Origin: Bacteroidota bacterium
Lineage (GTDB): Bacteria; Bacteroidota; Bacteroidia; Chitinophagales; Chitinophagaceae
DNA: 7,193 nt
Direction: 5' to 3'
Assembly (NCBI GenBank): GCA_947461015.1
Contig: CANHIR010000094.1
Span: 1-7,193, forward strand
The position numbers were made by a program, and so were the translations under genes. The notes under the pieces are model-generated. The model had not been told where the DNA came from. It saw only the letters and a program-made list of their open reading frames with translations, and made no database searches. This document shows, one piece after another, positions 1-5,080 of the stretch. Position 1 is the first letter of the stretch. Each line of letters opens with the position of its first letter.

Positions 1-378
1 CTTTTTACCTATTTATGCATTTCAAGCTGCAGTCAATCAACGAACTATGAAAAAGCAGACAATGCCTTAAGCGGGGGACGTTATTTTTTAGAAAGTTACA
101 ATCAGGGAGATATTAAAATGGCTAAATTTTATATTCTAGATAATCCAGAAAATATCCAAATTTTTGATTCACTCAGTAAAGCCCATCGTGCATTGGATAA
201 AGAAGGGAGACAACTTTTAAGACAGTCCTCTATACAAGTAAATGAAGTGCAGGAAATAAACAAGGCCGAAACACATATTAAATATCAACTTTCCAGTGAT
301 GCACAAAAAAGGATACTAAAAGTAATTCAAACACCAGATGGATGGAAAGTAGACCTGAAATTCACTTATAGACCATAA
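1..378 (+). CDS. DUF4878-like lipoprotein, 5' end outside window
   Basis: The reading frame is open from base 1 to the stop at 376-378, giving 125 visible residues. The first visible residues are the end of a lipoprotein signal peptide, with the lipobox I-S-S-C at residues 7-10 (Cys codon 28-30), so the protein is probably exported and lipid-anchored. The mature part has a helix-rich start (ALSGGRYFLESYNQGDIKMA), a middle helix, and a C-terminal beta-rich end with T-P-D-G-W-K-V-D-L. This order resembles the small NTF2-like DUF4878 lipoproteins of Bacteroidota. The ATG at 118 is internal: starting there would remove the signal peptide and the first fold helix, although a GGAGA precedes it. The function is unknown. 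The family assignment comes from pattern recognition, not a search. Confidence 0.75.
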   Translation, partial: LFTYLCISSCSQSTNYEKADNALSGGRYFLESYNQGDIKMAKFYILDNPENIQIFDSLSKAHRALDKEGRQLLRQSSIQVNEVQEINKAETHIKYQLSSDAQKRILKVIQTPDGWKVDLKFTYRP

Positions 379-403
379 TTATAGTTTAAAAAGATAAAAA
401 TTG

Positions 404-411
404 TATATTTG
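404..411 (+). promoter_or_regulatory. Bacteroidota -7 promoter box
   Basis: TATATTTG is an exact match to the Bacteroidota -7 consensus TAnnTTTG. It lies 37 nt before the ATG at 449, which leaves a leader of about 30 nt that is A-rich, as usual in this phylum. No convincing TTTG -33 box is visible 17-23 nt upstream, so the call rests on the -7 box and its position. Confidence 0.5.
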
Positions 412-448
412 CCAGTCTAAAAAACAAACCTTAAAAAATTCAAATAAA

Positions 449-601
449 ATGGAAGCACAAAAAAACACGATGAAATATTGGATTTACTGTTTTGCATGGT
501 TGGCTATAATGGTAACCTTAATGTTTGTTTACAGAGAATTTTTCTGGTTAGCCCTTCCTGGCACGGCTACCTATTTCGCAAAAGCAATGGACATTTTTTA
601 A
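449..601 (+). CDS. small membrane protein, 50 aa, unknown function
   Basis: This is a 50-residue protein with a short polar start (MEAQKNT) and a strongly hydrophobic aromatic stretch at about residues 8-28 (start MKYWIYCFAWLAIMVTLMFV), most likely one transmembrane helix. A second, amphipathic and aromatic segment follows (REFFWLALPG...AKAMDIF), which may lie on the membrane or re-enter it. The frame stays open upstream to a TTG at 401, but that extension overlaps the -7 box at 404-411, so the ATG at 449 is preferred; the ATG at 470 is also possible. The gene has its own promoter box and is followed at once by a terminator, so it looks like a separate transcript. I do not recognise the family. 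The coding call rests on the clean start, the hydrophobic pattern and the flanking signals. Confidence 0.6.
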   Translation: MEAQKNTMKYWIYCFAWLAIMVTLMFVYREFFWLALPGTATYFAKAMDIF

Positions 602-620
602 TCCATTTAAAATTATATAC

Positions 621-656
621 AAAGCCTTACGTCGGTAAAACGGTGTGAGGCTTTTT
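621..656 (+). terminator. Rho-independent terminator after the 50-aa gene
   Basis: AAAGCCTTAC (621-630) pairs with GTGAGGCTTT (645-654) with one G-U pair. The stem extends inward through 631-634/641-644, giving about 14 pairs around a GTAAAA loop. It ends in a T run at 652-656. It starts 20 nt after the stop of the small membrane protein. Confidence 0.85.
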
Positions 657-677
657 ACTTTAAAACAAACATCCCAC

Positions 678-1400
678 ATGTCTAACAATTATTTTGACGA
701 GATCATTGAAAAAAGAAGATCTAACCGAAAATTTGATGAAAATGTAGCAGTTCCAAATGAAGTAATTCAAAAAAGTTTAGAACGTGCTATCCTATCTCCA
801 AATAGTAGCAATATGCAACTGTGGGAATTTTATTGGATACAAGATCCTGTGGAAAGAGAAAAATATACCGCACTTTGCTTGGGACAATCTGCCGCAAAAA
901 CTGCAAAGCAAATAGTTGTATTTGTAACCAGGGGGGATTTATGGAAAAGCAGAGCGCAATGGAATTACCAAAGAGTGAGAGAAGGTATTAAAGGTGAGCC
1001 CAATAAATTACAAAAAAGAGGATTGGATTATTATACTAAATTAATGCCACTAGCTTATCGATCAGATATTTTTGGATTTTGGGCTTTTGTAAGAAGATGC
1101 ATTAGTTTTTTTGGTGGCCTAAGCAAACCTTTTTACCGAATGGGTGGTAAAGCAGATCAGCGAATAACCGTTCACAAATCCTGTGCATTGGCAGCCCAAA
1201 CATTTATGTTGTCAATTGCAGCTGAAGGTTTTGAATCCTGTCCAATGGAAGGTTTTGATGCAAAGCGCGTAAAAAAAGCCTTACACCTTCCAAGCGGTGC
1301 TGAAATAAATATGATTATTGCAGTGGGTAAAGCAACGCAAGAAGGCATTTGGGGACCAAGACACAGAGTGCCTTACGAAGAAGTAGTATTTATAAAATAA
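678..1400 (+). CDS. nitroreductase-family FMN-dependent oxidoreductase
   Basis: This 240-residue protein has the fold signature of the nitroreductase superfamily, whose members are usually homodimeric FMN enzymes that reduce nitro, quinone or related substrates with NAD(P)H. The N-terminal phosphate-binding motif is R-R-S-N-R at residues 13-17. The second FMN motif is S-P-N-S-S-N-M-Q-L-W at 40-49, with Leu where many members have Pro (NxQPW). The C-terminal half carries E-G-F-E-S-C-P-M-E-G-F at 183-193 and A-V-G-K at 215-218. A lysine/arginine- and aromatic-rich insertion at roughly residues 95-160 is longer than in minimal family members and may form the substrate lid. There is no signal peptide, so it is probably cytoplasmic. 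A GTG at 645 gives 11 more residues but lies inside the terminator stem; the ATG at 678 opens a typical MSNNYFDEIIEKRRS start. No clear promoter separates it from the terminator, so it may depend on read-through. The substrate cannot be told. Confidence 0.9.
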   Translation: MSNNYFDEIIEKRRSNRKFDENVAVPNEVIQKSLERAILSPNSSNMQLWEFYWIQDPVEREKYTALCLGQSAAKTAKQIVVFVTRGDLWKSRAQWNYQRVREGIKGEPNKLQKRGLDYYTKLMPLAYRSDIFGFWAFVRRCISFFGGLSKPFYRMGGKADQRITVHKSCALAAQTFMLSIAAEGFESCPMEGFDAKRVKKALHLPSGAEINMIIAVGKATQEGIWGPRHRVPYEEVVFIK

Positions 1401-1402
1401 TT

Positions 1403-2347
1403 TTAGTTTATTGCCGGTGTTAAAATAATATTTCTAAATTCAATGGGACCATGATCCCCTTGCATCATGATAGGACCTGGTTCCCCTTCCTTACTATCCA
1501 AAGCACCCCCTGTTACACCAGGAATTTCTTGTTTGTAAATAACAGTTGTTCCATTGGCAACCACTGTAACCATGCGGCCAACTAATTCTACATCATAGCT
1601 TTGCCATTCGCCTGGTTCTTTAGCCATATTCAACCAAGGATCTATAAATCCATAAATACCCCCAAGGTACAAGCTCATTGGCTCCATCCCTTTGTTATCC
1701 TCAATTTGAATTTCATAACGGCCTCTTAAATACACACCACTATTACTTCCTTTTGGATATCTAAATTCAATATGTAATTTAAAGTCGTTGAATGTTTTTT
1801 CTGTTCTAATATTCGCACCCGATCTTGGGCTCTTTAACACCCCATCCTCAACCACCCATTGATTGGCTCTGTCAATGGCTTGCCAACCTGTTAAATCCTT
1901 GCCATTAAATAAAGTAATTGGCGCACCCCATTTTGGCTCAACACCTCTCCATAATTTTGGCGCTCGTTCTCCTGTAAAAACATAGGATTTTTCATTGGTA
2001 TTTATAATGGTCCCCGATAATTTATCATTAGCTAATACTCCGTTAAAAATTAATTCATTGTCTGTTTTTTCCCATTGTGCTGGAATGTGAAAATATACTT
2101 TACCATCCTTAAATTCTACCTTAGAAATAGGTCTCGCACTTCCTCCCTCCCAAACAAACCTACCAATATAACCATTGATACCAGTGTGTCTTACTTCCAA
2201 CCAAGAAGCCACTAAGCGGCCTTCATAATTCACCGTTAAATCCCAACGACCTTCAATAGGGTCCTTCTCTTCAACACTATTTGCCTTCAATAAACTTGTT
2301 GTTAAAACAAATAAGGCAATAAATAATACTTTAAAATAGTTTTTCAT
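1403..2347 (-). CDS. secreted DUF1080 / 3-keto-disaccharide hydrolase domain protein
   Basis: This is a 314-residue exported protein. Residues 1-22 form a Sec signal peptide (hydrophobic 7-20, likely cleavage after L-K-A at 22) without a lipobox. Residues 31-128 are a beta-rich region (G-R-W-D-L-T-V, then S-W-L-E-V) resembling a small barrel or sandwich domain. Residues 143-311 form the DUF1080 domain: F-N-G-K-D-L-T-G-W at 147-155, W-V-V-E-D-G-V-L at 164-171, G-S-N-S-G-V-Y-L-R-G-R at 200-210 leading to E-I-Q-I-E-D, G-I-Y-G-F at 230-234, and G-P-I-M-M-Q-G-D-H-G-P-I-E-F-R-N at 291-306. The family has a concanavalin-like fold, and some members hydrolyse 3-keto-glycosides; catalysis by this protein is inferred only. 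The gene converges on the nitroreductase with 2 nt between stops. A 119-nt gap separates it from the upstream TonB-domain gene on the same strand, so co-transcription is possible. No good promoter box was seen directly before its start. Confidence 0.9.
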   Translation of the reverse strand: MKNYFKVLFIALFVLTTSLLKANSVEEKDPIEGRWDLTVNYEGRLVASWLEVRHTGINGYIGRFVWEGGSARPISKVEFKDGKVYFHIPAQWEKTDNELIFNGVLANDKLSGTIINTNEKSYVFTGERAPKLWRGVEPKWGAPITLFNGKDLTGWQAIDRANQWVVEDGVLKSPRSGANIRTEKTFNDFKLHIEFRYPKGSNSGVYLRGRYEIQIEDNKGMEPMSLYLGGIYGFIDPWLNMAKEPGEWQSYDVELVGRMVTVVANGTTVIYKQEIPGVTGGALDSKEGEPGPIMMQGDHGPIEFRNIILTPAIN

Positions 2348-2410
2348 AAAGCAAGCAATCGTTTAATGAATTAACAATTTACAAAAAAAAGGCATTCAGG
2401 AAGTAAAAAT

Positions 2411-2452
2411 AAGTGGGAAGAAAAAAGTGGAGAAGAAGAAGTGGATAAGAAA
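2411..2452. repeat. three degenerate 14-bp tandem repeats
   Basis: AAGTGG recurs at 2411, 2425 and 2439, exactly 14 bp apart. The rest of each unit is purine-rich (for example AAGTGGAGAAGAAG), so the plus strand of the whole tract is almost all purine apart from one T per unit. It sits between the TonB-domain gene and the DUF1080 gene, 64-105 bp upstream of the DUF1080 start codon. Confidence 0.55.
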
Positions 2453-2466
2453 GTTATTTATTGACC

Positions 2467-3321
2467 TTAATCTTCAGTCACCTGAAATGCAATAACCTGC
2501 CTATGACGATATATTACTTTGTGTCCATTTTGTTCCGCAGGTATCCATTTAGGTCCTTTGCTAATAACCCTAACAGCTTCCTCCGCTGTTCCAAATCCCG
2601 GATTGTTTTCAGCTCTTACATCTGAAATACTACCGTCTCTAGCTACAACGAATGATACAATAACTTTATAAATTCCTGGAGGTGCTCCATTTTCTACCGG
2701 CAGGTCCCTGTTTAATGTTCTGGTCAAAAATTTAACCCATGCGTCAGTCCCTCCTGGAAATATAGATTGAATTTGTACTGAAGTATATATTTTATCAGTA
2801 GACTTTTCGTCATTGTCTGCATTATCTGCTTTGTCTGCTTTTTTATTAACTGCCTTTATTTTAACATCCTCTATTTTTTTAACCTTTGACACTATTGTTG
2901 GTGATGCCTGTGCTGGCATTAATTTAAATATTTGATTGTTAACCCCAGGAAAGTTAATGATCGCCAAAACTTCTTTTGGATTAGCGCCACTTATAATTTG
3001 CTTAATTTTAATGTTTTTTATTTGTTGGTTCAGTGTGATTGCTGCTTTTGAGTTAATCGTTAAAACTGCATAACCAGAATTACGGCTATTAACCATATCC
3101 AAAATCTTAAATTTCCAGGTTCCCATTTGGAAATTATATTCCTTAGGAGAAATGATAATTTTAAACCTGGGCTTTGCTGGATCTCCATTTACTATTTTGA
3201 AACTTTCAACAGCAGATGGAATCCAGGTGCTGCTTGCAATGGTTGGCTTTGTATTTTGACCAAATAAGGGAGCGCTTAAATATGAAATCGCAATCATAAA
3301 AACAAGCCTTCTAAAATTCAT
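2467..3321 (-). CDS. secreted protein with TonB C-terminal domain
   Basis: This 284-residue protein has an N-terminal signal sequence (R-R at 4-5, hydrophobic 6-20, likely cleavage near F-G-Q at 20-22). A beta-rich region of unknown family covers about 28-140. A lysine- and aspartate-rich linker at 145-177 contains short K-A-D/N-A-D repeats. Residues about 188-282 form a TonB C-terminal domain: F-P-G-G-T-D-A-W at the start, F-V-V-A-R-D-G-S-I-S-D-V at 224-235, then E-E-A-V-R-V-I and G-P-K-W-I-P-A-E-Q-N-G at 256-266. In classical TonB this domain contacts outer-membrane receptors and is tethered to the inner membrane by a long Pro-rich linker. Here there is no obvious retained anchor and no Pro-rich linker, so it may be a soluble periplasmic protein that uses the fold for something other than energy transfer. 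No exbB/exbD neighbours are present. Confidence 0.8.
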   Translation of the reverse strand: MNFRRLVFMIAISYLSAPLFGQNTKPTIASSTWIPSAVESFKIVNGDPAKPRFKIIISPKEYNFQMGTWKFKILDMVNSRNSGYAVLTINSKAAITLNQQIKNIKIKQIISGANPKEVLAIINFPGVNNQIFKLMPAQASPTIVSKVKKIEDVKIKAVNKKADKADNADNDEKSTDKIYTSVQIQSIFPGGTDAWVKFLTRTLNRDLPVENGAPPGIYKVIVSFVVARDGSISDVRAENNPGFGTAEEAVRVISKGPKWIPAEQNGHKVIYRHRQVIAFQVTED

Positions 3322-3337
3322 AAATAAGATATTTTAA

Positions 3338-3345
3338 TAAATATA
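3338..3345 (-). promoter_or_regulatory. possible -7 box for the TonB-domain gene
   Basis: On the minus strand this reads TATATTTA, a 7/8 match to TAnnTTTG, 17 nt before the start codon. A TTTT lies 16 nt further upstream, at the edge of -33 spacing. The implied leader is only about 10 nt. The terminator at 3395-3423 cuts this gene off from the lipoprotein array, so a promoter is expected here. Confidence 0.3.
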
Positions 3346-3394
3346 CAAATTTTTTAATATTAAAAGACTGGATTTAATATAGATTTTCCAACAT

Positions 3395-3423
3395 AAAAAA
3401 AGCCACCGAGTTGGTGGCTTTTT
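3395..3423 (-). terminator. Rho-independent terminator after the 88-aa lipoprotein gene
   Basis: GCCACC (3402-3407) pairs with GGTGGC (3413-3418) around the loop GAGTT, and the A and T runs on both sides extend the stem. On the minus strand the hairpin is followed by seven T. It lies 18 nt after the stop of the 88-aa lipoprotein gene and is symmetrical enough to act in both directions. Confidence 0.9.
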
Positions 3424-3440
3424 AAAATAATTAGTCAGTA

Positions 3441-3707
3441 TTATTTACAATTTTTGAATTCCTCAGCAAGTAAAGAATCAAACTCCTTATCATCTTTATA
3501 TTTTTCTTTTAATTTTTCAGAAAGCTCTTTTCCTTCTTTTTCATTTTTTTTGTACTCATCTGATGATACGTCTCCTTTGGCTCCTAATTTAATAGCCTTA
3601 CAAGCTAAATCAGCAAGTTTCTTAGCATCACTTTTTTTGCCTCCACAAGAAGTTAAAGCAACTGAAGCAAGCAACATAACTGCGAAAAATTTAGTAATTT
3701 TTTTCAT
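3441..3707 (-). CDS. small Lys-rich three-Cys lipoprotein, 88 aa (array member 4)
   Basis: This is the last gene of the four-gene array in its transcription direction. The signal peptide MKKITKFFAVMLLASVALTS ends at lipobox Cys21 (L-T-S-C). Then come S-D-A-K-K-L-A-D-L-A-C with Cys36, a charged helical body with E-K-Y-K at 68-71, and a C-terminal F-K-N-C-K with Cys87. Over a quarter of the mature protein is Lys. After lipid attachment at Cys21, Cys36 and Cys87 are the only Cys left and could form one disulfide. A longer frame reaches a TTG at 3782, but those 25 residues are not signal-like and overlap the promoter palindrome, so the ATG at 3707 is used. Gly23 and Lys24 after the lipid Cys give no strong inner-membrane retention signal, so outer-membrane placement is plausible. 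The function is unknown and I recognise no family. Confidence 0.85.
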   Translation of the reverse strand: MKKITKFFAVMLLASVALTSCGGKKSDAKKLADLACKAIKLGAKGDVSSDEYKKNEKEGKELSEKLKEKYKDDKEFDSLLAEEFKNCK

Positions 3708-3768
3708 TTTTATTTTTTTTGGTTTTAAGATTTGAAGCATTGAAACAAAAAAATTGTTACGATGATTC

Positions 3769-3804
3769 ATATGCGTATACAAGTATAAGTAAATGTATAC
3801 ATAT
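3769..3804. promoter_or_regulatory. interrupted palindrome over a promoter (possible operator)
   Basis: The left arm ATATGCGTATACA (3769-3781) and the right arm TGTATACATAT (3794-3804) are inverted copies, apart from an extra CG in the left arm, and are separated by 12 bp. The minus-strand sequence at 3787-3780 reads TATACTTG, a 7/8 match to the -7 consensus TAnnTTTG, and lies between the arms. Its position about 70 nt before the start of the 88-aa lipoprotein gene fits a promoter covered by a dimeric regulator's site. A transcript hairpin is the alternative, but the stem is AT-rich and no T run follows. Confidence 0.4.
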
Positions 3805-3824
3805 TAAGAAACATTTAGGGGATT

Positions 3825-4097
3825 TTATTTGCAATTTGCAGCCTGTTTAATTACAATCTCAAATATTTCATGCTGGTCCTTTGGATCCTTGTATCTCCCT
3901 TCCATTTCCTTACTTAATGCATTGGATTCAGCTACCATTTTAATATATTCAGGTGACCCTGTTTTACCCTGGTCCACTAATTTTTGGACGCTACAATTCA
4001 AATCCCCTAGTTTCTTCGCATCACTTTTTTTATTGTTACAAGCTGAAAACAAGAAAATGGTGCTTATTAAAAAGATGTAGTATTTAGTTTTTTGCAT
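3825..4097 (-). CDS. small three-Cys lipoprotein, 90 aa (array member 3)
   Basis: The signal peptide (hydrophobic 6-17) ends in lipobox F-S-A-C with Cys20. The mature part begins N-N-K-K-S-D-A-K-K-L-G-D-L-N-C, placing Cys35 exactly 15 residues after the lipid Cys, as in the 88- and 100-aa paralogues. The helical body has G-R-Y-K at 67-70, and the protein ends A-A-N-C-K with Cys89. It is the most divergent member: the signal peptide lacks the shared MKKI start, the mature part is less Lys-rich, and there are single Pro residues at 49 and 72. It starts 27 nt after the terminator stem at 4131-4148 and has no terminator before the 88-aa gene, so the two could share a transcript in spite of the putative promoter between them. 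The function is unknown. Confidence 0.85.
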   Translation of the reverse strand: MQKTKYYIFLISTIFLFSACNNKKSDAKKLGDLNCSVQKLVDQGKTGSPEYIKMVAESNALSKEMEGRYKDPKDQHEIFEIVIKQAANCK

Positions 4098-4123
4098 ATG
4101 AAAAATATTTTATTAAAAGTAAT

Positions 4124-4148
4124 AAAAAAAGCCACCTATCAGGGTGGC
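4124..4148 (-). terminator. Rho-independent terminator after the 100-aa lipoprotein gene
   Basis: On the minus strand GCCACC (4148-4143), loop CTGATA and GGTGGC (4136-4131) form the stem, followed by seven T (4130-4124). It lies 21 nt past the stop of the 100-aa lipoprotein gene. The six-base stem is identical to that of the terminator at 3395-3423. Confidence 0.85.
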
Positions 4149-4169
4149 CTTTATAATAACTATTGAAAA

Positions 4170-4472
4170 TTAGTCTTTACATTTATCTTTTTCATCTTCA
4201 AACGCTCTGTCAAACTTTTTTGCTAATTCTTCTCTAGCAGTTTGTGTCATATCTTTCATTTTGGTTTTATACTTATCCATTATATCCTCCCTTTCTCTTT
4301 TTAATTTTTTGATCTCCTCTTTATTTTTAGTATACCCATCATCTTTCATTAATTCTTGAATTTTACATAAATTTTGTGCCGATTTTTTAGCATCACTTGT
4401 TACACTATCACATGATGTGAATGCAATTGACGCAAGCATCATAAATGCGAATAAGGTGGTGATTTTTTTCAT
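4170..4472 (-). CDS. small Lys-rich three-Cys lipoprotein, 100 aa (array member 2)
   Basis: The signal peptide MKKITTLFAFMMLASIAFTS ends at lipobox Cys21 (F-T-S-C). It is followed by Asp22, the residue that in enterobacteria marks inner-membrane retention; whether that rule holds in Bacteroidota is doubtful. S-D-A-K-K-S-A-Q-N-L-C places Cys36. Residues 52-75 have hydrophobic spacing typical of a coiled-coil helix (I54, L57, I64, Y68, M72, M75) with D-K-Y-K at 66-69. A second helix, roughly 76-97, ends E-D-E-K-D-K-C-K-D with Cys98. It is the closest relative of the 111-aa neighbour, and their last ten codons are almost identical in DNA. A promoter at 4505-4536 lies just upstream and a terminator just downstream, so it can be a single-gene transcript. 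The function is unknown. Confidence 0.87.
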   Translation of the reverse strand: MKKITTLFAFMMLASIAFTSCDSVTSDAKKSAQNLCKIQELMKDDGYTKNKEEIKKLKREREDIMDKYKTKMKDMTQTAREELAKKFDRAFEDEKDKCKD

Positions 4473-4504
4473 CTTTTGGTATTTTAGTTTTTAATTTAGT
4501 AATA

Positions 4505-4536
4505 CAATTATAGTATTTTTTTAATATTTTAACAAA
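4505..4536 (-). promoter_or_regulatory. Bacteroidota-type promoter for the 100-aa lipoprotein gene
   Basis: On the minus strand a TTTG (4536-4533), 20 nt spacer and TATAATTG (4512-4505, 7/8 match to TAnnTTTG) fit the Bacteroidota -33/-7 layout. The -7 box ends 32 nt before the start codon, giving a leader of about 25 nt. Confidence 0.55.
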
Positions 4537-4599
4537 TATTTAGTTACCCATCAATTTAATGGTTCATTGCTAATAAATTAGAATAAGCATAAAACAGCT

Positions 4600-4935
4600 T
4601 TAGTCTTTACAGTTATCTTTTTCATCTTCATAAGCACGCTGGAACTTCTTCTTAAATTCCATTTTTTCATTATCTGACATATCTTTTACTTTTTTCTTAT
4701 ATTTATCTTCCATGTCCTCTGTTTCTCTTCTTAATTCCTTTATTTTATCTTTATTTCCATCATAATCTTTGGATAATTTATTTAACTCACAATCAATTCG
4801 AGCAAGTGTTTTAGCATCATCGGTAAAACTTTCCGTCTTTTCTTCCTTGTCCGAAGCCTTTTTATTGCTATCACATGATGCAAATGTGATTACAGCAAAC
4901 ATTAATAAGGCTAATAATTTGCTTATTTTTTTCAT
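4600..4935 (-). CDS. small Lys-rich three-Cys lipoprotein, 111 aa (array member 1)
   Basis: This is the first array gene in transcription order, divergent from the DUF4836-like gene. The signal peptide MKKISKLLALLMFAVITFAS ends at lipobox Cys21, again followed by Asp. Unlike the others it has a 13-residue charged insertion after the lipid Cys (K, E, D, S, T rich), so the second Cys is at 49, in D-D-A-K-T-L-A-R-I-D-C. Residues 63-86 carry a hydrophobic pattern matching the 100-aa paralogue position for position (I65, L68, M75, Y79, V83, M86), with D-K-Y-K at 77-80. The protein ends E-D-E-K-D-N-C-K-D with Cys109. The insertion could act as a longer tether from the membrane. No hairpin terminator follows, so transcription may continue into the 100-aa gene. 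The function is unknown. Confidence 0.87.
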   Translation of the reverse strand: MKKISKLLALLMFAVITFASCDSNKKASDKEEKTESFTDDAKTLARIDCELNKLSKDYDGNKDKIKELRRETEDMEDKYKKKVKDMSDNEKMEFKKKFQRAYEDEKDNCKD

Positions 4936-4965
4936 TATTACAATAGTTTAATTTTTAATACAAAA

Positions 4966-4973
4966 TAAATTTA
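4966..4973 (-). promoter_or_regulatory. possible -7 box for the 111-aa lipoprotein gene
   Basis: TAAATTTA (7/8 match to TAnnTTTG) lies 30 nt before the start codon on the minus strand, with TTTT 17 nt further upstream as a weak -33 element. The surrounding DNA is so AT-rich that chance matches are likely. Confidence 0.27.
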
Positions 4974-5080
4974 AGAAATTATATTATATGAAAATAAATT
5001 ATTATAGAAAAAATGAAAAAATTTCCAAAACTTCTAAAATGCCATTATCCTGTTAAAACATAGAGTTAAAACAAGAAAAA

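Noticed and set aside
118..378. Complete 86-aa gene starting at the ATG at 118
   Set aside because: The same frame is open to base 1 and contains a lipobox Cys and conserved-looking helix upstream of this Met, so the ATG is internal.
401..448. TTG start at 401 for the small membrane protein
   Set aside because: The extension overlaps an exact -7 promoter box and encodes polar residues that spoil the membrane-protein start.
645..677. GTG start at 645 for the nitroreductase
   Set aside because: The GTG forms part of the terminator stem; the ATG at 678 gives the normal family N-terminus.
3454..3735. Plus-strand open frame of 93 codons opposite the 88-aa lipoprotein
   Set aside because: Its Ser/Phe/Leu-rich translation is the complement of Lys/Glu-rich codons; the minus-strand frame has signal peptide, lipobox and paralogues.
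3708..3782. N-terminal extension of the 88-aa lipoprotein to a TTG at 3782
   Set aside because: It would put 25 non-signal residues before a perfect lipoprotein signal peptide and overlap the putative promoter.
3829..4080. Plus-strand open frame opposite the 90-aa lipoprotein
   Set aside because: Antisense shadow with no start context or family features, while the minus frame matches its paralogues.
4545..4585. Short inverted repeats (CCAT..ATGG and CTAATAAATTAG) after the 111-aa gene as a terminator
   Set aside because: Stems are only 4-5 bp, AT-rich and lack a T run on the minus strand.
4769..4951. Plus-strand open frame opposite the 111-aa lipoprotein start
   Set aside because: Antisense shadow spanning a signal peptide and its leader.
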